Of a stretch of DNA of 19,144 nucleotides, positions 12,870 through 19,144 are shown in pieces. The translations under genes and the position numbers were made by a program. The notes under the pieces were generated by a model, which was not told where the DNA came from, did no database searches, and worked only from the letters and a program-made list of their open reading frames with translations. Position 1 is the stretch's first letter. Every line of letters begins with the position of its first letter. Origin of the DNA: DAOQAU01 sp035354275 (GTDB lineage: Bacteria > Cyanobacteriota > Vampirovibrionia > Gastranaerophilales > Gastranaerophilaceae); contig DAOQAU010000032.1 of NCBI GenBank assembly GCA_035354275.1, positions 1 through 19,144 on the forward strand, in the 5' to 3' direction.

Positions 12870-14532
12870 GTTTCACCTCTTGTTTTTGAATTTTTTTAGG
12901 AACACGTTTTTTTATGCTTTTTACAGGTTTTTCTTCAACCGTTTTTTTTGTTTTTTGTTTTGACGGTTTGGGCGAGATTACTTCTTGTATAACTTCTTTA
13001 ATTACTTCTTGAAGGTGTGTTTCATGCCCAGAAGTATTTTCTTGTATTGAAGTTGTTTCAGGCTGTCGGTAATCTTTTTTCTTGTTTTTATTAAATCTGT
13101 GGTTTTTGTTTTTGTTAAACCTTTTTTCTTCTTTTTGTGGCGTTTCTTCTTTTGCTTGCTGTTCAACAAGGCTTTCTTTAGGCAAAATTTCTTCTTGAGG
13201 TTGATTTTGATCATTGTTTTGATTGCGGTCAAATTGTTTTTTGAAATTACCTTGTTGTTTTCTACGCTTAGGCTGCGGCTGATTTTGTGTAAACTCACTT
13301 TCTATAATCGGAGCACAAAAGTGCAGTTCTTCCATTATATAGCCGTTTCCTTGACAGTGCGGGCATTTTTTTGCAAAAAGTTCTGCAAGGCTTTGTCCTT
13401 GTCTGTGTCTTGTAAGTTCAACAAGTCCTAAGTCCGAAAGCTGTCCGATTTGAGGCTTTGCTTTATCGGGTGCAAGCGCGAGTTCAAGTTCTTCTAAAAT
13501 CGCAAGTTTATCAACGCGTGAAGTCATATCGATAAAGTCGATAATTATCATCCCGCCTATATTTCTTAATTTTAATTGTCTTGCAATTTCTTTTATCGCC
13601 TCTTTATTTGTTTTTAAAATGGTTTCATCCTGAGAAGAAGAACTTATGAACTTACCGCTGTTTACGTCAATAACCGTAAGTGCTTCTGTTGTCTGGACAT
13701 AAAGATAGCCGCCCGAGGGAAGGTTTACTTTGGGTTGAAGCGAAGCTTTAATTTCTTTGTGAATATCCATAGTAGTTAAAAGAGGGTCTTTGCCTCTATA
13801 GAGTGTGACTTGAATATTTTTGTTCATATGCCAGTTTTGAAGAAGATGTTTAACCCTGTTCATTGCAAATGATGTGTCAACGACAATTTCTGAAATATCT
13901 TCTGTGCAGGCTTCTCTTATGACTCTGTACAAAAGGTCTTGGTCTCTGTAGAGCAAATTAGGAGGGGTTAGAGTGTCGGCGGATGTTACTATGTTGTTCC
14001 ACTTTTCCAATAAAACTTCTAAATCTTCCTGAATATCTGCTTCTGATTGTCCTTCGGCTTCTGTTCTTATAATAATTCCTACACCAACAGGTTTTAAAAG
14101 GCTTACAAGTGCTTTAAGCCTTGCTCTTTCTTTGGAAGATTCTATTTTTTTGCTTACGTTAACTCCTGTGTCATTAGGTATTAAAACCAAAAATCTTCCC
14201 GGAAGGCTTACTTCCGTTGTGACCCTGGGGCCTTTGTGCCCTGTGGGCTCTTTTACAACCTGAACAACAAGTTTTTGCTTGGGAGAAAGTTTTTCTCTCA
14301 GGGAACCTTTGCCCATGACGTCTTCTGCGTGTAAAAACCCCATTTTGTCCCCGCCGACATCAACAAATGCAGCGTCAATACTGGGTAAAATGTTGTCAAC
14401 TTTTGCAAGGTAAATGTCTCCGAGCAAAACGTCACCCCTGTGTACGAAAAATTCCATAATCTTTTTGCCTTCCATAACAACGGCAATATTATCGCGCTCG
14501 GCGATAATAATTTTCTTTCTTTTGTTTTCCAT
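12847..14532 (-). CDS. rng: Ribonuclease E/G family endoribonuclease
   Basis: 561 aa. It cleaves single-stranded RNA in rRNA maturation and mRNA decay. An N-terminal S1-like domain (DVLLGDIYLAKVDNILPSIDAAFVDVG) leads into the RNase H-like and DNase I-like core. D289 in IDVNSGKF and D332 in IIDFIDM are the Mg-binding pair, 43 residues apart as in E. coli RNase E (D303/D346). The zinc-link CPHC (C390, C393) lies 101 residues after D289, again as in E. coli. After about residue 420 a Gln/Lys/Glu-rich disordered tail follows (PQPKRRKQQGNFKKQ, KRFNKNKNHRFNKNKKK), probably an RNA or partner binding scaffold, so the protein is longer than plain RNase G but shorter than E. coli RNase E. AAGGG precedes the ATG closely. 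It follows the radical SAM gene by 56 bp and overlaps the lipoprotein gene downstream. Confidence 0.95.
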   Translation of the reverse strand: MENKRKKIIIAERDNIAVVMEGKKIMEFFVHRGDVLLGDIYLAKVDNILPSIDAAFVDVGGDKMGFLHAEDVMGKGSLREKLSPKQKLVVQVVKEPTGHKGPRVTTEVSLPGRFLVLIPNDTGVNVSKKIESSKERARLKALVSLLKPVGVGIIIRTEAEGQSEADIQEDLEVLLEKWNNIVTSADTLTPPNLLYRDQDLLYRVIREACTEDISEIVVDTSFAMNRVKHLLQNWHMNKNIQVTLYRGKDPLLTTMDIHKEIKASLQPKVNLPSGGYLYVQTTEALTVIDVNSGKFISSSSQDETILKTNKEAIKEIARQLKLRNIGGMIIIDFIDMTSRVDKLAILEELELALAPDKAKPQIGQLSDLGLVELTRHRQGQSLAELFAKKCPHCQGNGYIMEELHFCAPIIESEFTQNQPQPKRRKQQGNFKKQFDRNQNNDQNQPQEEILPKESLVEQQAKEETPQKEEKRFNKNKNHRFNKNKKKDYRQPETTSIQENTSGHETHLQEVIKEVIQEVISPKPSKQKTKKTVEEKPVKSIKKRVPKKIQKQEVKHEEQVMA

Positions 14533-14588
14533 AAAACCCTTTTTCTTTCTTGCAAATAGTTAATATTTGCTTTTGTGTCTAAACTTTT

Positions 14589-17186
14589 TTATATTTCATT
14601 CATATCTCGGTCAAAAAACTTGACGCGCTTGATATCAAACAAAATATCGGGTGCGATGATTTTCATCAAATCATCTGCCCTGAGCGCAGGAACATCTGTT
14701 CCCTGCCCTGTTTTTAAAACTATGAACAAACAATCATCAATAAATTCATAAGATTTAATTGCCGATTTTATGTTTGTTGTTTTAGTTAAACCTTTTTTGT
14801 TTTTCTTCGTCAGCAAAATTTCTTCTGAAGATAAAACTCTATCCATATTGTAGCGCAAACTTTCAAAATTTTGAAGTGTATTGTCAAAAGGCTTGATTTC
14901 ATATTGTGCCCACTGAACAGTATTGTCGATTGCTTGGGCTGATTTATCAATCTTAACAATTGATTTTATTTTGCAACCTTCGGGCAAAACTTTCTCCAAC
15001 TTTAGTTTGACTTCTTCTTTACAAACATCGTCTAAAAGTTCTATATCGACAAGTTCGCATCCGCTTTCAATGAACAAAGGAAGCGCGACGCCTAAAGAAA
15101 CCTTCATTGTAGGGTTAAACCCTTGCGAATAAGCAACTTTAAGCCCTGAGCGAGAAAGTGCTTTGTGAAATGTGTTTTGCCAGTCAAGGTGGGAAAAGTA
15201 GCGTAAGATGCCTGATTTTGTAAGCTTAATCCGATATTTAGTTGAAAAGTCGAATAGTTGAAAAGTCGAACAGTTAATTTTGTTATCCTGCGCTTGTTGC
15301 GGGATTTTAGCATTGTATTTTTTATCCATAACTTTTTTAACTTTAAAATTATTACACACTCCGCAGTTTACGCAGTTTGTTTGGCATGAAGGATTTGTTT
15401 TGCTTTTGAGTGCGTCTTTATATTCGTTTATCAGCCAATCTTTTTCTACCCCGATATCAATAAAATCCCAAGGCAAATCTTGGTTTAGTTCATATTCTTT
15501 TTGAGATAATTCGTCCAAAGAAATTTCCACTTTTTTTGCACATTCAAGCCAAATATTCTTGTCAAAATATTCGCCCCAAGCATCAAGATAGCACCCTGCT
15601 TTAAAAAGTTCTTCGATGTAGGCGCAAAGTTTTTTGTCGCCTCTTGTTAAAACCGCCTCAATTTGAGAGGTGAATTTGTCATGATAATTTATTTTTAAAC
15701 CTTTTATGTGTTTGGTTTTGTCTTTAAGATAATAAATTCTTGAAGAGATTTCATCCAGACTTGGCTGTTGCGCCCATTGAAAAGGCGTGAATGGTTTAGG
15801 TACAAAAATCGAAAGAGTGCAGGTTATATCAAGGGAGTGTTTTAGTTCTTTTTCTTTTTTCAAAAGTTTTGCCCTGTCTTTTATTTTTTCAAGCAAAGCC
15901 GCCATCTCATCCAAGTCTTGATAGGTTTCTGTGGGAAGTCCTACGATGAAATAAAACTTGATTTTTGACCAGCCGTTTTCATACAAAGTAAGTGCAGCAT
16001 TCAAAATTTGTTCTTCTGTAATATTTTTTCTGATAACATCTCTGAGCCTTTGGCTTCCTGCTTCGGGTGCAAGTGTCATGGTGGATTTTCGAACGCTTTG
16101 AACGAGGTTTGCAAGTTCAAGGTTAAACCCGTCAATCCTTTGGCTTGGAAGCGAAACGGATATTTTTTTCTCGTTAAAATCGACACAAAGTTCTTTTATC
16201 ACCTCTTTTATGTTTGAATAGTCATTTGAGGATAAAGAAAGAAGCGAATATTCATCATAGCCTGTGTTTTTGACCAATTCTTTTGCAATTTTTATTATAT
16301 CTTGGGCTTTTCTTTCTCTGACAGGCAGATTAACGTGCCCCGGCTGGCAAAACCTGCACATGCGCCCGCAGCCACGTCTTATCTCAACAATCGCCCTGTC
16401 ATGGACACAAGATGAAAACGGTATGGGATAAGTCTTAAGCGCATTTTCATAATTTATCTGTACAATTCTTTTTTTAATTTTCTGGGGTAAATGATTTGAA
16501 GATTTATTCATCCCCCTCTCCCCCTGAGGGAGAGGGTTGGGGTGAGGGGTTTTCCCAAAATAAAGCTGAGGCACAAAAACGCCTTCCAGTTGTGCCAGTT
16601 TTGCTATTTTCTCGGCGCGGCAAAGCCCTTGGGCTTTGCCGCGCTGAAGCACTTCACACACTTCCAAAATCAAATCTTCACCGTCGCCTATTAAAAACGC
16701 ATCAACAAAATCAGCCAGAGGCAAGGGGTTGTATGCGCAAGGTCCGCCGGCAACAATTATCGGCTCATCTTGGCTCCTTTGGTTTGATTTTATGTTTATT
16801 TTTCCCATTTTAAGCATTGCAAGCACGGTCGGATAAGAAAGTTCATATTGAAGTGAAAATCCTATAATGTCAAAGTTTTTCATAGGTATTTTTGCTTCAA
16901 GAGAATAAAGCTCTTTTTTTGTTTTGATTAAAGCTTTTTTAAAATCAGCTTCGGGGGCATAAACTCTGTCTGCCATAAAGTCCGGATTATCGTTTACAAG
17001 CCCGTATAAGATTCGCTGCCCCAGATTGCTTATTCCGATTTCATATTTGTCGGGGAAGGCAAACAGAAAGCGTATTTTTGCCTCGTCAAAATTTTTGTTG
17101 AAAGACAAAAATTCGCCGCCAACGTACTGGTAAGGCTTGTTGCAGTTGTACAAAAGTTTGTGATATTCTTCAAAAAAGTTTTTCAT
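14589..17186 (-). CDS. Radical SAM protein, fusion of TIGR03960 and TIGR03936 (DUF2344) modules
   Basis: 865 aa from the chosen start. The first part is the B12-binding-like domain (FPDKYEIGISNLGQRILYG, IIGFSLQYELSYPTVL, IIVAGGPCAYNP, FLIGDGED). It is followed by the radical SAM core with RGCGRMCRFCQPG (C273, C277, C280 binding the 4Fe-4S cluster). A Cys-rich segment (CQTNCVNCGVC) closes it. The C-terminal module (YRIKLTKSGILRYFSHLDWQNTF, LKVAYSQGFNPTMKVSLG) is TIGR03936/DUF2344. In many bacteria the two parts are adjacent separate genes upstream of rng; here they are fused and rng follows 56 bp later. The family's role is not established; a link to RNA or ribosome maturation is inferred from context. 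A longer frame to 17285 exists, but its extra 33 residues translate an interspersed repeat, so ATG 17186 (MKNFFEEYHKLL) is preferred; its Shine-Dalgarno is weak. Three repeat-derived insertions are visible in the coding region. Confidence 0.93.
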   Translation of the reverse strand: MKNFFEEYHKLLYNCNKPYQYVGGEFLSFNKNFDEAKIRFLFAFPDKYEIGISNLGQRILYGLVNDNPDFMADRVYAPEADFKKALIKTKKELYSLEAKIPMKNFDIIGFSLQYELSYPTVLAMLKMGKINIKSNQRSQDEPIIVAGGPCAYNPLPLADFVDAFLIGDGEDLILEVCEVLQRGKAQGLCRAEKIAKLAQLEGVFVPQLYFGKTPHPNPLPQGERGMNKSSNHLPQKIKKRIVQINYENALKTYPIPFSSCVHDRAIVEIRRGCGRMCRFCQPGHVNLPVRERKAQDIIKIAKELVKNTGYDEYSLLSLSSNDYSNIKEVIKELCVDFNEKKISVSLPSQRIDGFNLELANLVQSVRKSTMTLAPEAGSQRLRDVIRKNITEEQILNAALTLYENGWSKIKFYFIVGLPTETYQDLDEMAALLEKIKDRAKLLKKEKELKHSLDITCTLSIFVPKPFTPFQWAQQPSLDEISSRIYYLKDKTKHIKGLKINYHDKFTSQIEAVLTRGDKKLCAYIEELFKAGCYLDAWGEYFDKNIWLECAKKVEISLDELSQKEYELNQDLPWDFIDIGVEKDWLINEYKDALKSKTNPSCQTNCVNCGVCNNFKVKKVMDKKYNAKIPQQAQDNKINCSTFQLFDFSTKYRIKLTKSGILRYFSHLDWQNTFHKALSRSGLKVAYSQGFNPTMKVSLGVALPLFIESGCELVDIELLDDVCKEEVKLKLEKVLPEGCKIKSIVKIDKSAQAIDNTVQWAQYEIKPFDNTLQNFESLRYNMDRVLSSEEILLTKKNKKGLTKTTNIKSAIKSYEFIDDCLFIVLKTGQGTDVPALRADDLMKIIAPDILFDIKRVKFFDRDMNEI
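15238..15310. repeat. Repeat-derived linker inside the radical SAM gene
   Basis: On the + strand 15241-15276 is GTTGAAAAGTCGAATAGTTG and a near copy, the same family as 9963-9999. It is followed by TTATCCTGCGCTTGTTGCGGGAT, another typical interspersed sequence. In frame they encode IPQQAQDNKINCSTFQLFDF between the Cys-rich end of the TIGR03960 part and the DUF2344 part. Confidence 0.65.
16505..16553. repeat. GC-rich interspersed repeat inside the radical SAM gene (PHPNPLPQGERG)
   Basis: 26 nt (16528-16553) match 8456-8481 exactly in reverse complement. With the preceding CCCCCTCTCCCCCTGAGGG this forms a hairpin-like unit. It is translated in frame as TPHPNPLPQGERG, a well-known translated intergenic repeat, and inserts a loop ahead of the 4Fe-4S motif. 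Confidence 0.8.
16615..16644. repeat. Perfect 14-bp palindrome inside the radical SAM gene
   Basis: GCGCGGCAAAGCCC, TT, GGGCTTTGCCGCGC. It is much more GC-rich than its surroundings and is translated as RGKAQGLCRAE between the B12-binding-like domain and the previous repeat, which marks it as a second inserted palindromic element. Confidence 0.7.
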
Positions 17187-17205
17187 ATGATTTTCAAAAC
17201 CTTGC

Positions 17206-17283
17206 GTCATTGCGAGCATTAGCGAAGCAATCCAAATAATGCTTTTTCTTGGATTGCCACGTCGCCGTGCTCCTCGCAATGAC
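17206..17283. repeat. 78-bp interspersed palindromic repeat (TTGCGAGGA type)
   Basis: The ends GTCATTGCGAG (17206-17216) and CTCGCAATGAC (17273-17283) are perfect 11-bp inverted repeats. Inside, GCAATCC (17227-17233) pairs with GGATTGC (17251-17257), giving a nested hairpin like a small non-autonomous mobile repeat. It lies directly upstream of the radical SAM gene start. A related sequence lies at the window end (19097-19136). Confidence 0.8.
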
Positions 17284-17306
17284 AAGAATTATATTAAATA
17301 CTCACT

Positions 17307-17651
17307 TTACGCTAAATCTTCCGGAAAGTATTTATCAATTTCAATTATTGTACCATTTAAAGTATTGTTTTCAAACGCTTTTATAAATTCAAAAAGTTGA
17401 TCATTGGAAATGTCGTAATTATATAACAAAACTTCGTTATCAATATTTCTCATAACCCTTACTATGTAATGGCATTTTTGGGCATATTTATTCAAGTGTT
17501 CGGCATTAAATTTTTTACCGTTATTGTCTCTGTCAAGTCTTACGTAATCAAATCCTGCAAAAAACTTTACCCTTTCTTCTTCTTTTAAGGGGATATCTTT
17601 TTTGTGTTTTGAAAAAATACTTATAACTTTTTTGTTAATTTCATCTGTCAT
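17307..17651 (-). CDS. Hypothetical protein, 114 aa
   Basis: I do not recognise this protein. It is soluble, with no signal peptide or membrane helix. The N-terminal part is charged and helical (MTDEINKKVISIFSKHKKD). A middle part is aromatic and basic (VKFFAGFDYVRLDRDNNGKKFNAEHL), then a probable strand YIVRVMRNIDNEVLLYNYDIS and a helix-strand end (DQLFEFIKAFENNTLNGTIIEIDKYF). No Shine-Dalgarno precedes the ATG; TATAAT directly abuts it and TAAATT lies six bases upstream, so a leaderless start is possible but not clear. It is followed by the 78-bp repeat and the radical SAM gene on the same strand, and diverges from the 84-aa gene. The DxDNNG string resembles a short calcium-loop-like motif, but alone it proves nothing. 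Confidence 0.75.
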   Translation of the reverse strand: MTDEINKKVISIFSKHKKDIPLKEEERVKFFAGFDYVRLDRDNNGKKFNAEHLNKYAQKCHYIVRVMRNIDNEVLLYNYDISNDQLFEFIKAFENNTLNGTIIEIDKYFPEDLA

Positions 17652-17696
17652 ATTATAAATTTAGCAACATTTGCCTTAAAAGTCCAAATGTAACGG

Positions 17697-17740
17697 AAAA
17701 AGTGAAAAGTGATAGGTGAGAAGTGAGAAGATATTTGATA
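17697..17740. repeat. Low-complexity repeat (GTGAAAAGTGATAGG type)
   Basis: About three diverged copies of a GTGAGAAGT-like motif lie in the 198-bp space between the divergent 114-aa and 84-aa genes. They are similar in kind to the low-complexity repeats at 9925-9955. Confidence 0.5.
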
Positions 17741-17849
17741 ATTAAAGTAATTTATTCAATAAAAACCAGTTAAAAATCTTTACAATTAGCCTGATAACAA
17801 AAAAAGATATATAATTTTAAATATACGATTTGATATACAAGGCGGAAAT

Positions 17850-18104
17850 ATGTTGCCAATTATTACAGAAGAACATTCATCGTTAGCGTTTGCAGAAATT
17901 TTTCAAGACGTTCACAGTTGGCGCAAAAAAATGATTCATTATTTGAAAGAAGAAAACCCCGAAATTAACACTGCCATAATTGAAGCCGCAAACAACACTG
18001 ATTTAGACCCCAAAGCCGTAGCACTCGGTGCTTATATGACCTATGTTTTGCTTGAAATGGCAATAAAAGATGATGAAATAATTTTAGGCGGCGAAGAAGA
18101 ATAA
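17850..18104 (+). CDS. Hypothetical protein, 84 aa, acidic and helical
   Basis: A clear Shine-Dalgarno (AAGGCGGAAAT) supports ATG 17850, and TATAAT upstream (about 17811-17816) is a possible -10. The protein is soluble and acidic with several helices: LAFAEIFQDVHSWRKKMIHYLKE, EINTAIIEAANNTDLDPKAVALG, AYMTYVLLEMAIKDDEIIL. It ends in an acidic tail GGEEE. There is no recognised family and no membrane or signal segment (the AVALGAYMTYVLLEMA stretch is amphipathic). It converges on era, ending three bases before the era stop. The small size and helical content fit a protein-binding or regulatory subunit, which is inference only. Confidence 0.75.
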   Translation: MLPIITEEHSSLAFAEIFQDVHSWRKKMIHYLKEENPEINTAIIEAANNTDLDPKAVALGAYMTYVLLEMAIKDDEIILGGEEE

Positions 18105-18107
18105 ATT

Positions 18108-19019
18108 TTATTTTTGACTTTTATATCCGAAGTTTTTTAGCATTTGCTCTTTTTTTCGCCAGTCTTTTTCGACTTTTACGTTCAGTTCAAGATAAACTTT
18201 TTTCTCAACGATTTGCTCTAATTCTAAACGTGCCTGAGTCCCGATTATTTTTAAAAGCGAGCCGCCTTTTCCTATTAAAATCCCTTTTTGGCTTGGGGTC
18301 TCGCAGTAAATATTTGCAAAAATCCTGTCAATTTGGGGTTTTTCTTCGTAATTTTCAATTTTCACCGCAACCGAGTGAGGGATTTCTTCTTTTGTGTTAA
18401 TCAAAATCTTTTCCCTGATAATTTCGCTTGCAACATCTCTCATGGTTTCTTCGGTTACAACATCTTCATCGTAAAGCTTTTGACCTTCGGGGAGTAGATT
18501 TAAAATTTCATAAATTAATTTTTCTTTGCCCTTGCCGGTTTTTGCAGACAGCTGAATGGTTGAATGGCTTAACGGCTGAATAGTTAAATTTTTGTAGGTT
18601 TCTAAATTTGCATTTATTTTTTCAGGGTTTGTTTTGTCGATTTTGTTTAAGACTAAAAGAACAGGGGTTTTTGATTGGTTTAAAATATTTTCGACAATCC
18701 ATTTGTCGCCTTTGCCCGAAGGTTCTGAGCCGTCAACCAAAAACAGGATTAAATCGGCATCCGGAATGGCAATTTTTGCTTCATCAAGCAAAAATTCACC
18801 CAATTTATTAAGGGGTTTGTGCACGCCGGGGGTGTCTATAAATACAATCTGACCTTCGTTGGTGGTGAGAATCCCTTTAATTCTTTTTCTTGTGGTTTGG
18901 GCTTTGTCAGTAGTTATGACAATTTTTTGCCCTAAAATTTGGTTTAGCATGGTTGATTTACCGACATTCGGTCTGCCTATTATTGCAACAAAGCCTGATT
19001 TGTAAGTGTTTTTATTCAT
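18108..19019 (-). CDS. era: GTPase Era
   Basis: 303 aa. Era binds 16S rRNA near its 3' end and acts in 30S subunit assembly. The P-loop GRPNVGKST spans residues 15-23. Switch I TTRKRIKGI, G3 DTPGVH, G4 NKID and G5 SAKTG follow. The C-terminal KH domain has IGKGGSLLKIIGTQARLELE. The chosen ATG at 19019 (MNKNTYKSGFVAIIG) fits the family; a longer frame from 19049 adds ten unrelated residues. A TATAAT on the - strand ends seven bases before this ATG and no Shine-Dalgarno is present, so the mRNA may be leaderless. Between G4 and G5 the stretch LTIQPLSHSTIQLS matches an interspersed repeat (18551-18590) and replaces the usual strand before SAK, an odd insertion in an essential gene. Function is probably kept because all G motifs are intact. 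Confidence 0.96.
   Translation of the reverse strand: MNKNTYKSGFVAIIGRPNVGKSTMLNQILGQKIVITTDKAQTTRKRIKGILTTNEGQIVFIDTPGVHKPLNKLGEFLLDEAKIAIPDADLILFLVDGSEPSGKGDKWIVENILNQSKTPVLLVLNKIDKTNPEKINANLETYKNLTIQPLSHSTIQLSAKTGKGKEKLIYEILNLLPEGQKLYDEDVVTEETMRDVASEIIREKILINTKEEIPHSVAVKIENYEEKPQIDRIFANIYCETPSQKGILIGKGGSLLKIIGTQARLELEQIVEKKVYLELNVKVEKDWRKKEQMLKNFGYKSQK
18551..18590. repeat. Interspersed GAATGGTTGAATGG-type repeat inside era
   Basis: The bases GCTGAATGGTTGAATGGC, then AACGGCTGAATAGTTAAAT, are internally repetitive and akin to the AAGTCGAATAGTT families at 9963-9999 and 15241-15276. They are read in frame on the - strand as NLTIQPLSHSTIQLS. Confidence 0.55.
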
Positions 19020-19026
19020 AAAATTT

Positions 19027-19032
19027 ATTATA
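19027..19032 (-). promoter_or_regulatory. -10 box seven bases before the era ATG
   Basis: TATAAT on the - strand, seven bases before ATG 19019. No good -35 at normal spacing was found. Confidence 0.5.
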
Positions 19033-19096
19033 TAACAAATATTTTTCACGTCGTTGAGAGGGGGTAAATGTATTTTGACTTTTGTTCGCTCTCTTA

Positions 19097-19144
19097 CGTC
19101 GTTGCGAGGAAGAAATTTATTTCTGACGAAGCAATCTAAAAAAC
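19097..19144. repeat. Partial TTGCGAGGA-type interspersed repeat at the window end
   Basis: CGTCGTTGCGAGGAAGAA, then TTCTGACGAAGCAATC, shares the TTGCGAGGA and GAAGCAATC blocks of the 17206-17283 element and has its own inner inverted repeat (AGAAAT/ATTTCT). It runs close to the window end, and a shorter GTCGTTGAGAGGGGG piece lies nearby at 19051-19065. Confidence 0.55.

Noticed and set aside
13002..13298. 98-aa - strand ORF within the RNase E/G tail
   Set aside because: Another-frame shadow of the low-complexity Lys/Gln-rich tail.
16496..16813. 105-aa + strand ORF (SSPSPPEGEGWGEG)
   Set aside because: Antisense translation of the GC-rich repeat and the radical SAM gene; a common artefact.
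19020..19049. Longer Era start adding MKNICYIINF
   Set aside because: The extra residues are not part of the family and overlap the probable -10 box.

Overview
The window is about 19 kb of AT-rich bacterial chromosome. It looks like a scaffold from a short-read, probably metagenomic, assembly. The best taxonomic guess is an uncultured Gastranaerophilales/Vampirovibrionia (Melainabacteria) bacterium. This is inference, from the prepilin signal of the AFTLAEVL type with a cysteine-rich pilin body, the low GC, and the mix of small conserved proteins of unknown function with housekeeping genes. No rRNA or other decisive marker is present.

Layout. Positions 1-3295 hold a 5'-truncated hybrid sensor kinase on the + strand (dCache, PAS, HisKA, HATPase, two receiver domains, Hpt). 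Positions 3296-4170 hold no protein gene but contain tRNA-Asp(GTC) on the - strand, its terminator, a duplicated 120-bp segment carrying the tRNA 3' end, an 89-bp tandem repeat made partly of tRNA pieces, and two assembly gaps. On the - strand follow a small ACT/NikR-C-like protein, an unknown 122-aa protein and glyS. On the + strand follow a pilin-like gene broken by an in-frame stop, a short strongly promoted transcript with an Arg-rich 18-codon ORF and a terminator, and an unknown 425-aa membrane protein. aroQ lies on the - strand. Then on + come an AbrB-like/RelE-like protein, a protein with an internal duplication, and folE2. On - come a lipoprotein-like gene (interrupted by a false gap), RNase E/G and a fused TIGR03960-TIGR03936 radical SAM protein, followed by an unknown 114-aa protein, an 84-aa protein on + and era on -.

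Functional links. The radical SAM protein, RNase E/G and the lipoprotein run in one direction with short spacing or overlap, and the first two are a well-known neighbourhood in many bacteria. folE2 and aroQ serve folate/pteridine and shikimate metabolism. glyS, RNase E/G, era and tRNA-Asp belong to translation and RNA processing.

Three points stand out. (1) All three N runs are exactly 100 bases and are flanked by exactly 55-bp repeated ends. This lets the true junctions be worked out, and one of them restores a 137-aa gene. (2) Short repeat families have entered coding sequence in frame, several times in the radical SAM gene and probably once in era between G4 and G5. (3) The 8210-8381 transcript has a consensus promoter, an Arg-rich short ORF and competing stems ending in a terminator, and is the best candidate for an undescribed regulatory element. 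Several genes also have a -10 box only 6-7 bases before the ATG and no Shine-Dalgarno, which suggests leaderless mRNAs.
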